From the NCBI GenBank assembly GCA_041675885.1, contig JBAYSY010000007.1, forward strand, positions 12,720 through 76,719: a DNA stretch of 64,000 nucleotides. The letters are read 5' to 3'. The DNA is from JBAYSY01 sp041675885 (lineage in GTDB: Bacteria; Pseudomonadota; Alphaproteobacteria; Rhodobacterales; Rhodobacteraceae). Positions 43,864-51,465 of this stretch are shown here, piece by piece (the first letter of the stretch is position 1; each line of letters begins with the position of its first letter). Both the position numbers and the translations under genes were made by a program. Below the pieces are notes generated by a model. The model saw only the letters and a list, made by a program, of their open reading frames with translations. It did not search any database and was not told the origin of the DNA.

Positions 43864-43875
43864 TTTCCGATCCCC

Positions 43876-44055
43876 TCATTCCGCTACGGGGATGGAGGCG
43901 ATCTCCATTATGCCCCAGACCAGATAAAGAACGGTCGGAATGGTGATGCCCAGGAAAAGCAGCAGGAACGGGTTGTCCAGAACCTGTTGCATGAAGGGTA
44001 GTCTTTCCGGGGCGGGATCGCTTTCCCGGCCATTGGTGCTGTGCTCGTCCGTCAC
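43876..44055 (-). CDS. Small single-helix membrane protein, first gene of the haem-copper operon, 59 aa
   Basis: The GTG start at 44055 has an excellent GAGGGAGGGACGG ribosome site; the longer open frame back to 44316 is Arg-rich and reads through the promoter. The first 20 residues are hydrophilic (VTDEHSTNGRESDPAPERLP), followed by one membrane helix (about 29-52, LLLFLGITIPTVLYLVWGIM). Twelve bases separate it from subunit II. Probably a small accessory subunit, comparable to subunit IV-type or IIa peptides; no family recognised. Confidence 0.7.
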   Translation of the reverse strand: MTDEHSTNGRESDPAPERLPFMQQVLDNPFLLLFLGITIPTVLYLVWGIMEIASIPVAE

Positions 44056-44558
44056 TTCCGTCCCTCCCTCACGAGCGGGGACAGCGCCACCCTGCGGAGT
44101 CAGGCGCACCTGCTCCAATCCTGTGCGACGCGGTCGCCGGGTTGCTCTTCCAGAAAGCCTGCCAGAACGTCGTCCCGCCCTGACCGGGCAGCGCACCGCC
44201 GTCCTTCCTGCCTCCTCCAGACAGGATCCCGCGATATTCGGCCGCAGGGACGCAAAGGCTTGCCTTGCAGGAGCGCACGATTGCGTTATCTGCACATTGA
44301 CGAAAGTCAAGGACATGGGGGAGAGCGGGGGACAGGGGCATCCGCGCCCGCCCGAAGGCCCAATTCATGCGGGAGTTGCGGGAGTTCATCGCCGCATGAA
44401 CGACGCACCTCCCCCGCCTTGCTGCGCGGCGCCGGTCATGCCGGACCGGCGGTGCCGCGCGGCTTCCGGCCGATGTCACAAAGCCGAGACAAAACCGACA
44501 CGCCCGCGTTACCCGGCCTGCCTATCCCGCCTCAGGACACAAAACCCAGGAGAACCGG
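44056..44558. other. 503-base intergenic region between the haem-copper operon and phnD
   Basis: Holds the divergent promoters. The only strong element I see is the TTGAC-N4-GTCAA dyad at 44297-44310. Short Arg/Pro-rich frames here have no ribosome site or family resemblance. The part next to phnD (44470-44558) is slightly AT-richer and probably contains its promoter; AGGAGAA precedes the phnD ATG. Confidence 0.6.
44297..44310. promoter_or_regulatory. FNR/NNR-type box TTGAC-GAAA-GTCAA
   Basis: Perfect 5-bp inverted repeat with a 4-base spacer, the arrangement bound by CRP/FNR-superfamily regulators. The outer TTGAC form is nearer to NO-responsive NNR/DNR sites than to classical FNR (TTGAT-N4-ATCAA). 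A class II promoter at -41.5 would start transcription near 44262 leftward, giving a 200-base leader to the haem-copper operon. It is also 249 bases upstream of phnD, so phnD control is less likely. Confidence 0.7.
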
Positions 44559-45512
44559 ATGATCCCTCGTCTTCTCACCGCTGCCACCCTCGCGCTGATG
44601 ACCGCCCTGCCCGCAACCGCGCAGGCGTTCACGCTCGATGCCCGCTACACTGACGCGGACGGCGATCTGGTCGCGGATATCCCGACCGATCCGGCCCGGC
44701 AGGTTGACCCCGCAACGCTGGTTTTTGCCTATACCCCGGTTGAAGATCCCGCGGTCTATGTCGATGTCTGGGCCGAATTCCTCGACCATCTGTCCGCAAC
44801 CACCGGCAAGCCGGTCGAATTCTTTCCCGTCCAGTCGAACGCCGCGCAATACGAGGCCCTGCGGGCGGGCCGTCTGCATATCGCGGGCATCAACACCGGC
44901 GGCAATCCGATCGCCGTAGCCTGTTCGGGTTTCCGCCCCTTTGCCATGATGGCGCGCGAAGACGACACTTTCGGCTATGAGATGGAAATCATCACCTGGC
45001 CGGGCTCGGGCATCGAGAAACCCGAAGATCTGGCCGGCAAGCAGCTTGCCTTCACCTCGGAGACCTCGAACTCGGGCTTCAAGGCCCCGCAGGCGCTGCT
45101 GGAATCCGAGTTCGGCCTGAAGGCCGATGAAGACTACACCCCGGCGTTTTCGGGCGCGCACGACAACTCGATCCTTGGTGTTGCGAACAAGGATTATCAG
45201 GCGGCGGCCATCGCGAACTCGGTGCTCAAGCGCATGATCGGGCGCGATGCCGTGAACCCCGATGATCTGGTCACCATCTACACCTCGGCCACCTTCCCCA
45301 CCACCGGCTATGGCACCGCCCATAACCTGACGCCCGGGTTGCAGGAAAAGATCCGGCAGGCTTTCTTCACCTTCGACTGGGAAGGCACCGCGCTGCAAAA
45401 GGAATTCGAACCTCAGGGCGAGACCAAGTTTGTTCCGATCACCTTCAAGGACGACTGGTCGGTAATCCGCCAGATCGATGCCGCGCTGGGCGTGGAATAT
45501 ACCTGCAACTGA
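44559..45512 (+). CDS. phnD: Phosphate/phosphonate-type ABC transporter substrate-binding protein (PhnD), 317 aa
   Basis: Signal peptide MIPRLLTAATLALMTALPATAQA. Type II binding fold with LVFAYTPVEDPAVYVDVWAEF, YEALRAGRLHIAGINTG and FTSETSNSGFKAPQALL, the PhnD hallmarks; the TSxTSxSG-type segment contacts the phosphonate or phosphite oxyanion. AGGAGAA precedes the ATG. Followed by phnC and two permease genes, with a perfect hairpin in between. Substrate could be phosphonate, phosphite or phosphate ester; no C-P lyase genes are in the window. Confidence 0.9.
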   Translation: MIPRLLTAATLALMTALPATAQAFTLDARYTDADGDLVADIPTDPARQVDPATLVFAYTPVEDPAVYVDVWAEFLDHLSATTGKPVEFFPVQSNAAQYEALRAGRLHIAGINTGGNPIAVACSGFRPFAMMAREDDTFGYEMEIITWPGSGIEKPEDLAGKQLAFTSETSNSGFKAPQALLESEFGLKADEDYTPAFSGAHDNSILGVANKDYQAAAIANSVLKRMIGRDAVNPDDLVTIYTSATFPTTGYGTAHNLTPGLQEKIRQAFFTFDWEGTALQKEFEPQGETKFVPITFKDDWSVIRQIDAALGVEYTCN

Positions 45513-45531
45513 TCCGGCTGGACGATCCTCG

Positions 45532-45557
45532 ATGGCGGGGCCACGGCGCCCCGCCAT
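45532..45557 (+). promoter_or_regulatory. Perfect intercistronic hairpin after phnD
   Basis: ATGGCGGGG (45532-45540) and CCCCGCCAT (45549-45557), 9-bp stem with an 8-base loop, in the 68-base gap between phnD and phnC. Followed by TTCCTT rather than a T-run. Likely stabilises the phnD message or attenuates the downstream genes. Confidence 0.65.
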
Positions 45558-45580
45558 TTCCTTGCACGAAAGGGTAGCCC

Positions 45581-46408
45581 ATGCTGGATGTCGGCGGACT
45601 GACCAAGACCTACCGCACCGGCGACAAGGCGCTGGCCGATGTGTCCTTCTCGGTGCCCAGGGGGCAGGTCGTGGGGCTGATCGGCCCCTCGGGCGCGGGA
45701 AAATCGACGCTGATCCGCTGCATCAACCGGCTGGTGGAGCCCTCGGCCGGTTCGGTCCGGCTGAACGGGACTGAACTGACCACGCTTTCCGGGCGCGAAC
45801 TGCGTCAAGCGCGGCGGCGGATCGGGATGATCTTTCAGGAATACGCGCTGGTCGAACGGCTGACGGTGATGGAAAACGTGCTTTCGGGGCGGCTGGGTTA
45901 TGTGCCCTTCTGGCGAAGCTTCACCCGCCGCTTTCCGGGCCGCGACATTGCGCGTGCCTTTCAGCTTCTGGACCGGGTGGGCCTGTCGGACCATGTGGAC
46001 AAGCGCGCTGACGCGCTGTCGGGCGGCCAGCGCCAGCGGGTCGGTATTGCCCGCGCGCTGGAGCAGGAGCCCGAACTGCTGCTGGTCGATGAACCGACCG
46101 CCAGCCTCGATCCGCGCACCTCGCGCCAGATCATGCGGCTGCTGAACGAGGTCTGCCGCGAAAACGAGCTGCCCGCCATCGTCAATATCCACGACGTGGT
46201 GCTGGCGCAGCAATTCACCGACCGCATCATCGGGCTGCGGGCCGGAAAGATGGTCTTTGACGGCCGCCCCGATCAGTTGACCGAGGCCGTGCTGACCGAG
46301 ATTTACGGCGCCGAAGACTGGCAGGCCATGCGCAAGGGCGCCGCCGAATCCGACGAGGCAGAGGCAGAGGCCCGCGCGCAGGCCGCAAAGCTGGTCGAGG
46401 CGGTATGA
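45581..46408 (+). CDS. phnC: Phosphonate ABC transporter ATP-binding protein PhnC, 275 aa
   Basis: Walker A GPSGAGKSTLIR, Q-loop IFQEYALVERLTVMENVLSGRLG, signature ALSGGQRQRVGIAR, Walker B LLLVDEPTASLDP and switch His in VNIHDVVLA. The LVERLTVMENVLSGRLGY stretch is specific to PhnC. The C-terminal 20 residues are Ala/Glu-rich. ATGA overlap with the first permease gene. Confidence 0.92.
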   Translation: MLDVGGLTKTYRTGDKALADVSFSVPRGQVVGLIGPSGAGKSTLIRCINRLVEPSAGSVRLNGTELTTLSGRELRQARRRIGMIFQEYALVERLTVMENVLSGRLGYVPFWRSFTRRFPGRDIARAFQLLDRVGLSDHVDKRADALSGGQRQRVGIARALEQEPELLLVDEPTASLDPRTSRQIMRLLNEVCRENELPAIVNIHDVVLAQQFTDRIIGLRAGKMVFDGRPDQLTEAVLTEIYGAEDWQAMRKGAAESDEAEAEARAQAAKLVEAV

Positions 46409-47208
46409 GCGTCGCGTATCCCGCAAGCTGGCGCCGCCCGCCGCAGTTGATCCGCGCGCGTCCCTGGCGCATCGGGCTGATGCTGGCGGCGGTGATCTAC
46501 CTGGTCCTCGGTATCGGTTCGGTCGATGTGAACTGGGCACGGGTGGCCGATGGCGCGGAACGCGGCGCGCGCTTCATCGGCGGGTTCCTGACGCCCGACT
46601 TCACCACCCGCTGGCGCGACATCTCGCAAGGGCTGGTGGAAAGCCTGACGATGACCTTCACCTCGACCGTGGCGGGGGTGCTGATCTCGATCCCGATCGG
46701 CGTGGGGGCGGCGCGCAACATCTCGCCCGGCTGGGCCTGTGCGCTGTGCCGCAGCATCATCGCCATCTCGCGGTCCTTGCAGGAAATCATCGTGGCGATC
46801 CTGCTGGTCGCGTTCTTCGGATTCGGCGCCTTTGCCGGGTTTCTGACGCTGACCTTCGCCACCATCGGTTTCATCGGCAAACTGCTGGCCGACGATATCG
46901 AGGAGGCCGACCCGGACCAGATCGAGGCCATTCGCGCCACCGGCGCATCCTGGCTGCAACTGGTGAACTACGGGATTCAGCCGCAGGTGATGGCGCGGAT
47001 GATCGGGCTGTCGGTCTACCGGCTGGACATCAATTTCCGCGAAAGCGCGGTGATCGGCATCGTCGGTGCGGGCGGTATCGGCGGCACGCTGGACACAGCG
47101 CTGTCGCGCTATGAATACGACAGCGCGGGCGCGATCCTGATCATCATCATCGCCATCGTCATGGTGTCGGAATACGCATCCTCGCAGATGCGGCGGTGGC
47201 TGAAATGA
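46405..47208 (+). CDS. phnE: Phosphonate ABC transporter permease PhnE (first), 267 aa
   Basis: Inner-membrane permease with about six helices; the ATPase-contact EAA loop is DIEEADPDQIEAIRATGASWLQLVNYGIQPQ in context, of which EAIRATGASWLQL is diagnostic for PhnE. FRESAVIGIVGAGGIGGTLD follows. Coupled by ATGA overlaps to phnC and the second permease. Confidence 0.9.
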   Translation: MSVAYPASWRRPPQLIRARPWRIGLMLAAVIYLVLGIGSVDVNWARVADGAERGARFIGGFLTPDFTTRWRDISQGLVESLTMTFTSTVAGVLISIPIGVGAARNISPGWACALCRSIIAISRSLQEIIVAILLVAFFGFGAFAGFLTLTFATIGFIGKLLADDIEEADPDQIEAIRATGASWLQLVNYGIQPQVMARMIGLSVYRLDINFRESAVIGIVGAGGIGGTLDTALSRYEYDSAGAILIIIIAIVMVSEYASSQMRRWLK

Positions 47209-48011
47209 CCGCCACCGAAACCCCGGTCTGGCACCACCGTTCCCCCCGCGGCCGCCTTGCGCTCTGGGCGCTGTGGCTGGGCATCGTCGCCCTGTTCGTC
47301 TGGTGCTGGGAGGTGATGACCCAGCGCACCATCTGGGCCTTCGTCAGCGATGCGCCGCAAGCCGCCGCCGACATCGCCAGCCGCGCATGGCCTCCGCGCT
47401 GGAGCTATATGGACCAGCTCTGGTCGCCCCTGTGGGACACGCTGAACATCGCCACGCTGGGCACGCTCCTGGGCACCGCGTTGGCCGTGCCGCTGGCGTT
47501 TCTGGCGGCGTCGAACACCACACCCTCGCGGCTGATCCTGCGGCCTTTCGCGCTGTTCTGCATCGTGGCGTCGCGATCCATCAACTCGCTGATCTGGGCG
47601 CTGCTGCTGGTGTCGATCCTCGGGCCGGGGCTTCTGGCCGGGGTCATCGCCATCGCCTTCCGCTCGGTCGGCTTCGTCGGCAAGCTGCTCTATGAGGCGA
47701 TCGAGGAGACCGACGAGAAACAGGTCGAGGCCGTGACCGCCACCGGCGCCGGCAAGGTGCAGATCCTGAACTATGCGATCTGGCCGCAGGTGCTGCCCAC
47801 GTTTGTCGGAATTTCCGTCTTTCGCTGGGATATCAACATCCGCGAAAGCACCATCCTCGGGCTCGTCGGGGCGGGCGGCATCGGGATGCAGTTGCAGGCA
47901 AGCCTGAACACGCTGGCATGGCCGCAGGTGCTGCTGATCGTGCTGGTGATCCTTGCGACTGTCATTGTCAGCGAAGGGATCTCGTCGCGGGTGCGCAAGG
48001 TGATCATCTGA
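47205..48011 (+). CDS. phnE: Phosphonate ABC transporter permease PhnE (second), 268 aa
   Basis: Paralogue of the preceding gene, presumably forming a heterodimeric channel. EETDEKQVEAVTATGAGKV is the EAA loop and NIRESTILGLVGAGGIGMQLQ the second signature. I chose the ATG at 47205 (ATGA overlap with the first permease) over a GTG nine bases earlier. Last gene of phnDCEE; convergent with tonB. Confidence 0.9.
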   Translation: MTATETPVWHHRSPRGRLALWALWLGIVALFVWCWEVMTQRTIWAFVSDAPQAAADIASRAWPPRWSYMDQLWSPLWDTLNIATLGTLLGTALAVPLAFLAASNTTPSRLILRPFALFCIVASRSINSLIWALLLVSILGPGLLAGVIAIAFRSVGFVGKLLYEAIEETDEKQVEAVTATGAGKVQILNYAIWPQVLPTFVGISVFRWDINIRESTILGLVGAGGIGMQLQASLNTLAWPQVLLIVLVILATVIVSEGISSRVRKVII

Positions 48012-48039
48012 AGGGTGCTGGAGCGTGCCCGGCCGACAG

Positions 48040-48054
48040 CGAAGGGGGCCTTCG
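48040..48054 (+). terminator. Possible terminator hairpin between phnE and tonB
   Basis: CGAAGG (48040-48045), loop GGG, CCTTCG (48049-48054), followed by GTTTCCC. Short stem without a real T-run, in the 114-base convergent gap. Weak evidence. Confidence 0.35.
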
Positions 48055-48125
48055 GTTTCCCGGCATGTCCGGCCCGCAGCCCATCGGCAGGCGCCGACCC
48101 ATCCCCTTGCGGCCGGGCCGGGCCG

Positions 48126-49214
48126 TCAGCGCACGACGAAATCGAATTGAAAGCTGCGTCCGGCGCCGGGAGGGGGGGCGGGGAACGGGGCGGCGCGCCG
48201 GATGTGGGTAAGGGCAGCCGCGTCGATTGCCGAATTGCCCGAGCTGCGCCGGATGCTGGCAGCCGCAAGGCCACCGTTGTTCGCCACGCTGAAGGACACC
48301 ACCGCCACACCCCGGCCCGAGACCCGCGGCTTGCGGGTACGGTTGATGCGCTCCATCACCTGCCCGGGGTAGTTCGACACGGCCGCATTGCCGGGCTGCG
48401 CCGATGTTCCTCCGGTGCCCGAGGCTGCCGTACTTACTCCGGCGGAGCCCGTCGCTGTGCCGCGCCTTGCGCTCTGTTCGGCGTTGCCGACGCGTTGCGG
48501 AGGGTTGGCGGTGCCTGTCTGGGCGCGGCGGACTGGCTCCGGGCTGGCTTGCGGCTCGGGCCTGCGTTGCGGGCGCGGGCTTGTCGCATCGGCTTGTTGC
48601 ACCCGCACCTCGGGCGCCGGGGACAGGGTTTCGGGCGGGGTGGCGGGTGCGGTCTCGGCCAGCGGCGGCTGCGGCCGGTCGGGCGCAATCGGCGTGGCCT
48701 CGGTCAGGGCCGGGGCCTGCGGCGCAAGCGCGCTCAGTTCCAGCGGCAGGGTCTCGGGAAGGAGGGCATCCGGCGCACGCACCAATGGCACCACGGGCGC
48801 AAGGGAGGAGGGCGCGCTGAGGGTTGTCGCCTCGGGGGGCGATGGCGGCTGCACCGCGGGCGTGTCGAGATCTGTTACCTCGGGCGGCGACAGCGGCTGC
48901 ACGGTGGGTGTGACAGGACTTTCGGCGGCGGCATCGGGCGGCGTCGAGGCCAGGGTGCCTTCGGTGAAATCGGCGAAGCTGTTGCCCAGGGCGGCCAGCG
49001 TGGCAGGCGCTCCGCCGGCAATCTGGACACTGTTATCCGGCATCAGCGCCGCCATCGCCGCCAGATGCGCCGCAACCGAGATCGCCACGCTCAGCGCCAG
49101 AACCCGCCCGCCGGGGTGCGCAAGCCGGGTGCTGGCCTGCCGCAGGGCACGGTGCAGGTTGTCGGGGTCGAGGCAGGGCTGAGTATCGAAGTGCAGCGTG
49201 GAAACGGCATTCAT
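48126..49214 (-). CDS. tonB: Energy transducer TonB, 362 aa
   Basis: Transmits proton-motive force from ExbB/ExbD to outer-membrane receptors. A cytosolic N-terminus of about 38 residues is longer than usual; the single membrane helix is about 39-58 (LALSVAISVAAHLAAMAAL, with the SxxxH motif). A Pro/Ala/Ser-rich periplasmic spacer runs from about 60 to 270, and the C-terminal TonB domain has YPGQVMERINRTRKPR and VVSFSVANNGGLAAASIRRSSGN. Last gene of the leftward five-gene TonB operon, overlapping exbD as ATGA. Confidence 0.92.
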   Translation of the reverse strand: MNAVSTLHFDTQPCLDPDNLHRALRQASTRLAHPGGRVLALSVAISVAAHLAAMAALMPDNSVQIAGGAPATLAALGNSFADFTEGTLASTPPDAAAESPVTPTVQPLSPPEVTDLDTPAVQPPSPPEATTLSAPSSLAPVVPLVRAPDALLPETLPLELSALAPQAPALTEATPIAPDRPQPPLAETAPATPPETLSPAPEVRVQQADATSPRPQRRPEPQASPEPVRRAQTGTANPPQRVGNAEQSARRGTATGSAGVSTAASGTGGTSAQPGNAAVSNYPGQVMERINRTRKPRVSGRGVAVVSFSVANNGGLAAASIRRSSGNSAIDAAALTHIRRAAPFPAPPPGAGRSFQFDFVVR

Positions 49215-49594
49215 GGCAGCGCCCTCTCGCCCATCACCAGCACCCGCTCGGCCCCTGCGGCGTGCAATTCATGCGACAGGCGCACCAAGGCTTCGGCCGG
49301 GGCGTTGCGGTCGGGCATGATGCGGGCCACACGGCCCTCGCCCAGCGTTTCGGCATAAGCCCCGGCATCGCTCTCCTGCCCCTGAAAGCGCAGCGCGCCA
49401 TCCGGTCCCAGCACCAGAACATCCTCGGGCAGGCGCTGCTCGGGGTCGGTGATCTGCACCAGTTCCAGCCCCGGTTCGGGCGAAGGGGCGATGGTGCCGG
49501 CGATCAGGAAGAAGATCAGCATCAGGAACACCACGTTGATCAACCCGATCGTGGGTTCGCCACGGCTGCGAATGACGGGGCGTTTCAGGCTCAT
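49211..49594 (-). CDS. exbD: ExbD-type biopolymer transporter (second copy), 127 aa
   Basis: Single N-terminal membrane helix (about 18-36) with the proton-pathway region IGLINVVFLMLIFFLIAGT. The usual helix Asp (LIDVIFLLL) is Asn here (LINVVFLML). A periplasmic domain follows. As the essential Asp is missing, this copy probably pairs with the preceding ExbD. ATGA overlaps on both sides. Confidence 0.88.
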   Translation of the reverse strand: MSLKRPVIRSRGEPTIGLINVVFLMLIFFLIAGTIAPSPEPGLELVQITDPEQRLPEDVLVLGPDGALRFQGQESDAGAYAETLGEGRVARIMPDRNAPAEALVRLSHELHAAGAERVLVMGERALP

Positions 49595-49977
49595 GTCAGC
49601 ACCTGCACGCGGTAGCTGGTGGCCCGCAGCACGCCCAGAAGGTCGATCAGACGTTGCGCCGTCACCTCGGGGCGCAGGGCGACCAGCACCAGCGTATCCT
49701 CGTCTTCGGCCAGTTCGGCCAGCGCCGGGGCGAGGCTGTCGAGCGTGACGGAAGTGGCGTTCAGGGTCAGTTCCTCGGGGCCGAGCTGCACGAAGACCGG
49801 CCGGTTCCCGGTCGCCTCTGCCCCGCCGCCCGCCGCCGTCAGTTCCACCTCGCCCTGCTGCGAGAAGGTCGTGCTGAGCATGAAGAACAGCAGCAACAGG
49901 AAGATCACGTCGATCAGCGATGTCAGCGATATGGTCGCGCGCCGGCGCGTCGGCACGAGGGTCGTGCGCTCAGGCAT
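49591..49977 (-). CDS. exbD: ExbD-type biopolymer transporter (first copy), 128 aa
   Basis: Membrane helix about 18-38 with SLTSLIDVIFLLLLFFMLSTTFSQ as context; the conserved protonatable Asp of LIDVIF is present. The periplasmic domain includes VALRPEVTAQRLIDLLGVLR. Overlaps exbB by 8 bases. Works with ExbB as the proton-driven stator for TonB. Confidence 0.9.
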   Translation of the reverse strand: MPERTTLVPTRRRATISLTSLIDVIFLLLLFFMLSTTFSQQGEVELTAAGGGAEATGNRPVFVQLGPEELTLNATSVTLDSLAPALAELAEDEDTLVLVALRPEVTAQRLIDLLGVLRATSYRVQVLT

Positions 49978-50650
49978 GGGCGGCCTCCATCGGGCGGGCC
50001 TCGGGCCGCGCGCTGCCCGGGGCGCCGATGCCGGCGCAGAACACCGTGTCGATGATGCGTTCGGCCAGCAGCGCCTCGCGCGCGATGCGCCCGTCGAACC
50101 AGGTCACCAGAAGCGACGCGGGCATGGCCACCGCAAGGCCAACCGCCGTGGTCAGCAACGCCACCCAGATACCGCCGGCCAGCACCGAGGGGTCCACCGC
50201 GCCGCTTACCGCCTGCATGGCCTGAAACGCCTCGATCATGCCCACAACGGTGCCGAACAACCCGACGAGCGGTGCGATCTGCGCGATGCTGTCAAGCACC
50301 CGCAGCCCGCTTGAAAGCACCGCCAGCCGCTCGGCCGCCATCCCGTTCAGGCGCGCGCGCAGCGCCGAGGTGTCGGTGCCCGGCCGGGCAGCAGCCTGCA
50401 TCGCGGTGACGCCCAGAAGCGCGAGGTGGTTCGATGCCGCCCCCGCCTGCGCAACCGCCGCGGCCCGCGCGCCGCTGTCCCAATGCGCCAGCGCGCTTTC
50501 AAGCCCGGCGTGGCGGCCCACCCCCGCACGCAGGAAATGCCAGATCTTCGCCAGCACCACCGCCACCGCCACCAGCGACATGATCAGCAGCAGCACAATC
50601 ACCGGCCCGCCCATGTCGACGATGCGAATCAATTCATCGAGCATGTTCAT
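49970..50650 (-). CDS. exbB: MotA/TolQ/ExbB proton-channel family protein, 226 aa
   Basis: Three membrane helices (about 12-35, 128-150 and 162-185). The conserved core IAQIAPLVGLFGTVVGMIEAFQAM and WVALLTTAVGLAVAMPASLLVTWF identifies ExbB. Forms the pentameric channel with ExbD for energising TonB. The start overlaps the upstream secreted-protein stop by 4 bases. Confidence 0.92.
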   Translation of the reverse strand: MNMLDELIRIVDMGGPVIVLLLIMSLVAVAVVLAKIWHFLRAGVGRHAGLESALAHWDSGARAAAVAQAGAASNHLALLGVTAMQAAARPGTDTSALRARLNGMAAERLAVLSSGLRVLDSIAQIAPLVGLFGTVVGMIEAFQAMQAVSGAVDPSVLAGGIWVALLTTAVGLAVAMPASLLVTWFDGRIAREALLAERIIDTVFCAGIGAPGSARPEARPMEAAHA

Positions 50651-51075
50651 TGCAGCACCTCGATCGTATCGATGCGCGAGGACAGTTTCAGCGCCTCACA
50701 GCCCGTCGCGCCCTGCGGGGCACAGGCCGCGACGGCATTGACCAGAAGCCGCCCGAGCGTGCCGCATTCCAGCCCCGGCATGTTGAAAGAGCGCACGCGC
50801 GTACCGTCTGCGGGAAGACCCTGAAAATCGAGCAGACTGAGCGCGGAAACGCCGCCAGTACGATCGAACAGCACGACTTCGAGCACCAGCTGTTCAAGCC
50901 CCGCACCGGTGCCGTCCTGCATCACGAAAACCAGTTGGCAGCCGTTGTCGCGCCCCTCGGCGCTGTTGAGTTCGATGCTGAGTTGCGGTGTCTCGCCCAG
51001 CCCCGGCGCGGGGGCGAGAAGCATTGCGGTCCCAAGGAAAAGGGCGGCTGGCGCATGCCAAATAGGGGTGGTCAT
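50647..51075 (-). CDS. Secreted protein of unknown function, first gene of the TonB operon, 142 aa
   Basis: Start MTTPIWHAPAALFLGTAMLL at 51075 has GGAG upstream; earlier codons read through the promoter. Signal peptide to about residue 28 (LAPAPGLGE). The mature domain is about 115 residues with four Cys in GCQLVF, LECGTL, AACAPQG and TGCEAL, consistent with two disulfides, and beta-rich segments such as LVLEVVLFDRTGGVSALSL. Similar small periplasmic proteins lead TonB-ExbBD operons in Rhodobacterales. Function unknown; a periplasmic haem/siderophore helper is only a guess. Confidence 0.7.
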   Translation of the reverse strand: MTTPIWHAPAALFLGTAMLLAPAPGLGETPQLSIELNSAEGRDNGCQLVFVMQDGTGAGLEQLVLEVVLFDRTGGVSALSLLDFQGLPADGTRVRSFNMPGLECGTLGRLLVNAVAACAPQGATGCEALKLSSRIDTIEVLQ

Positions 51076-51120
51076 AAGAAACTCCGTGTTGTCATGGCCT
51101 CGGACCCTCGCCGACGCGGT

Positions 51121-51154
51121 GTCAGGGTGCGGCGTTGCGACGGCGCACCCTGAC
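51121..51154. repeat. 10-11 bp perfect inverted repeat upstream of the TonB operon
   Basis: GTCAGGGTGC (51121-51130) and GCACCCTGAC (51145-51154), with one further base pair inside, loop about 12. It lies in what would be the 5' leader of the TonB operon, 46 bases before the first start codon, so it could be a leader hairpin or an operator. Confidence 0.6.
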
Positions 51155-51169
51155 ACTGCGCCATATGGA

Positions 51170-51186
51170 TAGAATGGCGCTAGAAT
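51170..51186. promoter_or_regulatory. TAGAAT direct repeat with 11-base period
   Basis: TAGAAT at 51170-51175 and 51181-51186; read leftward, ATTCTA twice. One helical turn apart and next to the minus-strand TTGACA, it could be a pair of half-sites for an iron regulator or part of the TonB-operon promoter. Confidence 0.4.
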
Positions 51187-51465
51187 AACAGAGGTATTTT
51201 GTCAAGTTTATGTGGCACGTCGGCTTCAAGGGTGTCGCAGCGATTCGTGCGTGCGGTGCGGATGCGGTTCCCGGCGGTCTGTTGGCCCGGGTCGTGTGCG
51301 GCGACCCGCTCGCCGAAGGCTTTGCCGTGCCATCTGTCCGCCTTCGGTGCGGCATTTGGCGCGATATCGGGTGCACGGTCATGTCCTCGCGGCCCATACC
51401 CCTTGCGTCATGGCGTTGTTCAGGGGTGCGGCAGGGCATCAGGACACGCTTTCCACTTCGGACAA

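Noticed and set aside
44056..44316. N-terminal extension of the small membrane peptide to 44316
   Set aside because: Would read through the FNR-type box and an Arg-rich stretch; the GTG at 44055 has a much better ribosome site.
44470..44500. Possible PHO box before phnD (TGTCAC followed by GAGAC-type half-site)
   Set aside because: The second half-site matches poorly and the 11-base register is off; not enough for a PhoB site.
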